Positions 62,568 to 64,000 of a stretch of 64,000 bases of DNA are shown in pieces; positions within the stretch are counted from its first letter, which is position 1; each line of letters starts with the position of its first letter. This DNA comes from an uncultured Pelagibacteraceae bacterium. Lineage in GTDB: Bacteria; Pseudomonadota; Alphaproteobacteria; Pelagibacterales; Pelagibacteraceae. The notes beneath the pieces were generated by a model. That model had not been told where the DNA came from, made no database searches, and worked only from the letters and a program-made list of their open reading frames with translations. Location of the stretch: contig CACONQ010000003.1 of assembly GCA_902628635.1 (NCBI GenBank), positions 1 to 64,000 of the forward strand. The letters are read 5' to 3'. The position numbers and the translations under genes are program-made.

Positions 62568-63878
62568 TTAACCTAAGTGTTTATAAATTGGAAATTTTGA
62601 ACATAGTTCAATTACTTCCTGTCTTACTTCATTTTCCACTTTGCTATTATCTTCTGGATTTGACGAAAGGCCTTTAATAACTTTTGTAATAAGTTGTCCC
62701 ACCATTTCAAATTCTTTTAAACCAAATCCTCTAGTTGTTGCAGCTTGCGAGCCCAGTCTTATTCCCGATGTAACCATTGGGCTTTCAGTATCAAATGGAA
62801 TTCCATTTTTATTGCAAGTAATATTAGCTCTGCATAAGCTCTCTGCTGCTAAATTTCCTTTTACATTAAAAGGTCTTAGATCGACTAGCATCAAGTGAGT
62901 ATCTGTACCTCCAGAGTAAATTTTAAAACCATTATTTTTTAATGTCTCAGCTAAAATTTTTGCATTGGATAAAACAGATTTTATGTAATCTTTAAAATCT
63001 GGTCGTAATGCCTCAAGAAAACCAGCAGCCTTCGCAGCTATAACATGCATTAATGGTCCACCTTGATATCCAGGAAAAACGGCTGTGTTAAATTTTTTTG
63101 AAAGATCTTCGTGATTAGTTAAAATTATACCACCTCTTGCACTTCTAAAAACTTTATGTGTTGTAGACGTTACCACGTGAGCATAATCACACGGATTAGG
63201 ATAACCTTTGCCAGCTACAAGACCTGAGAAGTGAGCCATATCTACCATAAGATAAGCTCCAACTTTGTCAGCTATTTCCCTAAATCTTTTAAAGTCAATT
63301 ACTCTTGAGTAAGCACTACCACCAGCAATAATTAATTTTGGTTTGTGTTCTAATGCTAATTTTTCAACGTTGTCATAATCAATTAATTCTGATTTTTTAT
63401 CGACATCATAACCAATTGCATTAAACCATTTACCTGACATAGAAATTTTTAACCCATGAGTTATATGTCCTCCTGAGTTTAGGCTCATTCCTAAAAAAGT
63501 ATCACCAGGTTTTAGCAAAGCTAAAAAAACTGCACCATTTGCTTGAGCGCCCGAGTGTGGTTGAGCATTTGCAAATTTACAATTAAATAATTTTTTTAAT
63601 CTTTCGATTGCTAAATTTTCCGCAACATCAACATGCTCACATCCATTATAATACCTTTTACCTGGGTATCCCTCAGCATATTTATTTGTTAAAACTGAAC
63701 CTTGAGCTTCTAGCACAGCTTGAGAAACAATATTTTCTGAAGCTATTAACTCTATATGTTGTTGTTGTCTTCTTAGTTCATCACTAATTGCTTTAAAAAG
63801 ATCTGGATCTGTTTTAGATAAGCTATCCTCAAAAAATCCCTTGTATTGATCATTTACATATTTATTTTCACTAGACAT
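62568..63878 (-). CDS. glyA: Serine hydroxymethyltransferase
   Basis: PLP enzyme interconverting serine and glycine with tetrahydrofolate. The 436-residue sequence has [35 protein letters not shown] and the PLP lysine in [13 protein letters not shown]. It leads the glyA-nrdR-ribD operon. No glycine riboswitch is seen upstream, unlike some SAR11 glycine genes. Confidence 0.97.
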   Translation of the reverse strand: MSSENKYVNDQYKGFFEDSLSKTDPDLFKAISDELRRQQQHIELIASENIVSQAVLEAQGSVLTNKYAEGYPGKRYYNGCEHVDVAENLAIERLKKLFNCKFANAQPHSGAQANGAVFLALLKPGDTFLGMSLNSGGHITHGLKISMSGKWFNAIGYDVDKKSELIDYDNVEKLALEHKPKLIIAGGSAYSRVIDFKRFREIADKVGAYLMVDMAHFSGLVAGKGYPNPCDYAHVVTSTTHKVFRSARGGIILTNHEDLSKKFNTAVFPGYQGGPLMHVIAAKAAGFLEALRPDFKDYIKSVLSNAKILAETLKNNGFKIYSGGTDTHLMLVDLRPFNVKGNLAAESLCRANITCNKNGIPFDTESPMVTSGIRLGSQAATTRGFGLKEFEMVGQLITKVIKGLSSNPEDNSKVENEVRQEVIELCSKFPIYKHLG

Positions 63879-63885
63879 AATAACC

Positions 63886-64000
63886 TCAAATTTTATTTAC
63901 TCTTCTTAGATGTCTTCCCCCATCAAATTTTGTTTTTAAAAAAGTATCAATAAACAATAAAGCATTTTTTCTGGATATCAACCTTGAACCTAAGGTAATA
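63886..64000 (-). CDS. rpiB: Ribose-5-phosphate isomerase B, C-terminus only
   Basis: The minus-strand frame from the right edge to TGA at 63888-63886 encodes the last 38 residues. It ends [20 protein letters not shown], a clear match to the RpiB C-terminus (typically GGRHxRRVxKI). The body lies outside the window. rpiB-glyA-nrdR order is common in alphaproteobacteria, which supports the call. Confidence 0.9.
   Translation of the reverse strand, partial: ITLGSRLISRKNALLFIDTFLKTKFDGGRHLRRVNKI

Noticed and set aside
63879-64000. Glycine riboswitch upstream of glyA
   Set aside because: The short gap before glyA holds the end of rpiB coding sequence and a few AT-rich bases, with no room for an aptamer.

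Overview
The window looks like a SAR11 clade (Candidatus Pelagibacter, Alphaproteobacteria) chromosome. The evidence is visibly very low GC, tightly packed genes that often overlap by 1-20 bases, and alphaproteobacterial gene orders: argS-nagZ-scpAB-tatABC-serS-yajC-secDF, mltB-rlpA-dacA-tmk-holB-metG-tatD, and glyA-nrdR-ribD-ribE-ribBA-ribH-nusB-thiL-hppA. It also carries a K+-independent-type H+-pyrophosphatase. There are no rRNA operons, CRISPR arrays, prophages or recognisable insertion sequences. Nearly all of the DNA is housekeeping sequence except one accessory stretch.

Layout. 1-9.6 kb: arginyl-tRNA synthetase (cut by the left edge), peptidoglycan recycling (NagZ), condensin accessory proteins (ScpAB), Tat translocase, SerS and the YajC/SecD/SecF accessory complex. 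9.6-20 kb: a PuuD-type membrane domain protein, the divergent uvrA/ssb pair with a perfect 12-7-12 palindrome between them, gyrA, coaD, a secreted peptidyl-prolyl isomerase, tgt, tRNA-Lys and an orphan glycosyltransferase, then an M48 protease lipoprotein. 20-32 kb: DUF502 protein, recG/sdhE, tRNA-Ser, RarD, then the cell wall, tmk, holB, metG, tatD cluster. 32-36.3 kb: glutathione peroxidase, NhaA, a zinc-ribbon protein, tRNA-Pro, an NDUFS4-like subunit, an SbmA-like transporter, class II fructose-bisphosphatase and tRNA-Glu.

36.4-43.1 kb is an accessory surface-glycan island. It starts 2 bases after tRNA-Glu and ends at a Cre/Xer-like tyrosine recombinase. Between them lie a GIY-YIG protein, a hexapeptide acyltransferase, a two-domain glycosyltransferase, a Gfo/Idh/MocA dehydrogenase, a GT2 glycosyltransferase and a GT11 (fucosyltransferase-like) enzyme. 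A 14-7-14 inverted repeat with lox/dif geometry abuts the recombinase start. It is followed by two tiny membrane-protein ORFs and a strongly structured RNA region that runs straight into a minimal alkylguanine-DNA alkyltransferase gene. This 43.0-44.1 kb block is the most novel part of the window.

At about 44.1-44.4 kb gene orientation flips from mostly + to mostly -, as expected near a replication terminus. 44.4-64 kb then holds EamA and AEC transporters, homoserine dehydrogenase, a 56-residue lipoprotein, argC, rpsI-rplM, metY, ctaA, aroQ, rpmG, the rpmF-plsX-ihfA-merR cluster (without fabH or the DUF177 gene), CBP3/bamE sharing a CATG start, hppA and the riboflavin cluster through glyA to the end of rpiB (cut by the right edge).

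Three of the four tRNA genes are followed within 2-7 bases by a start codon on the same strand, which implies tRNA-mRNA co-transcripts. Several enzymes have lost expected zinc ligands (Tgt, UvrA, NrdR, the GTP cyclohydrolase II half of RibBA). All assignments come from reading the sequence and remembered family motifs; no database search was run.
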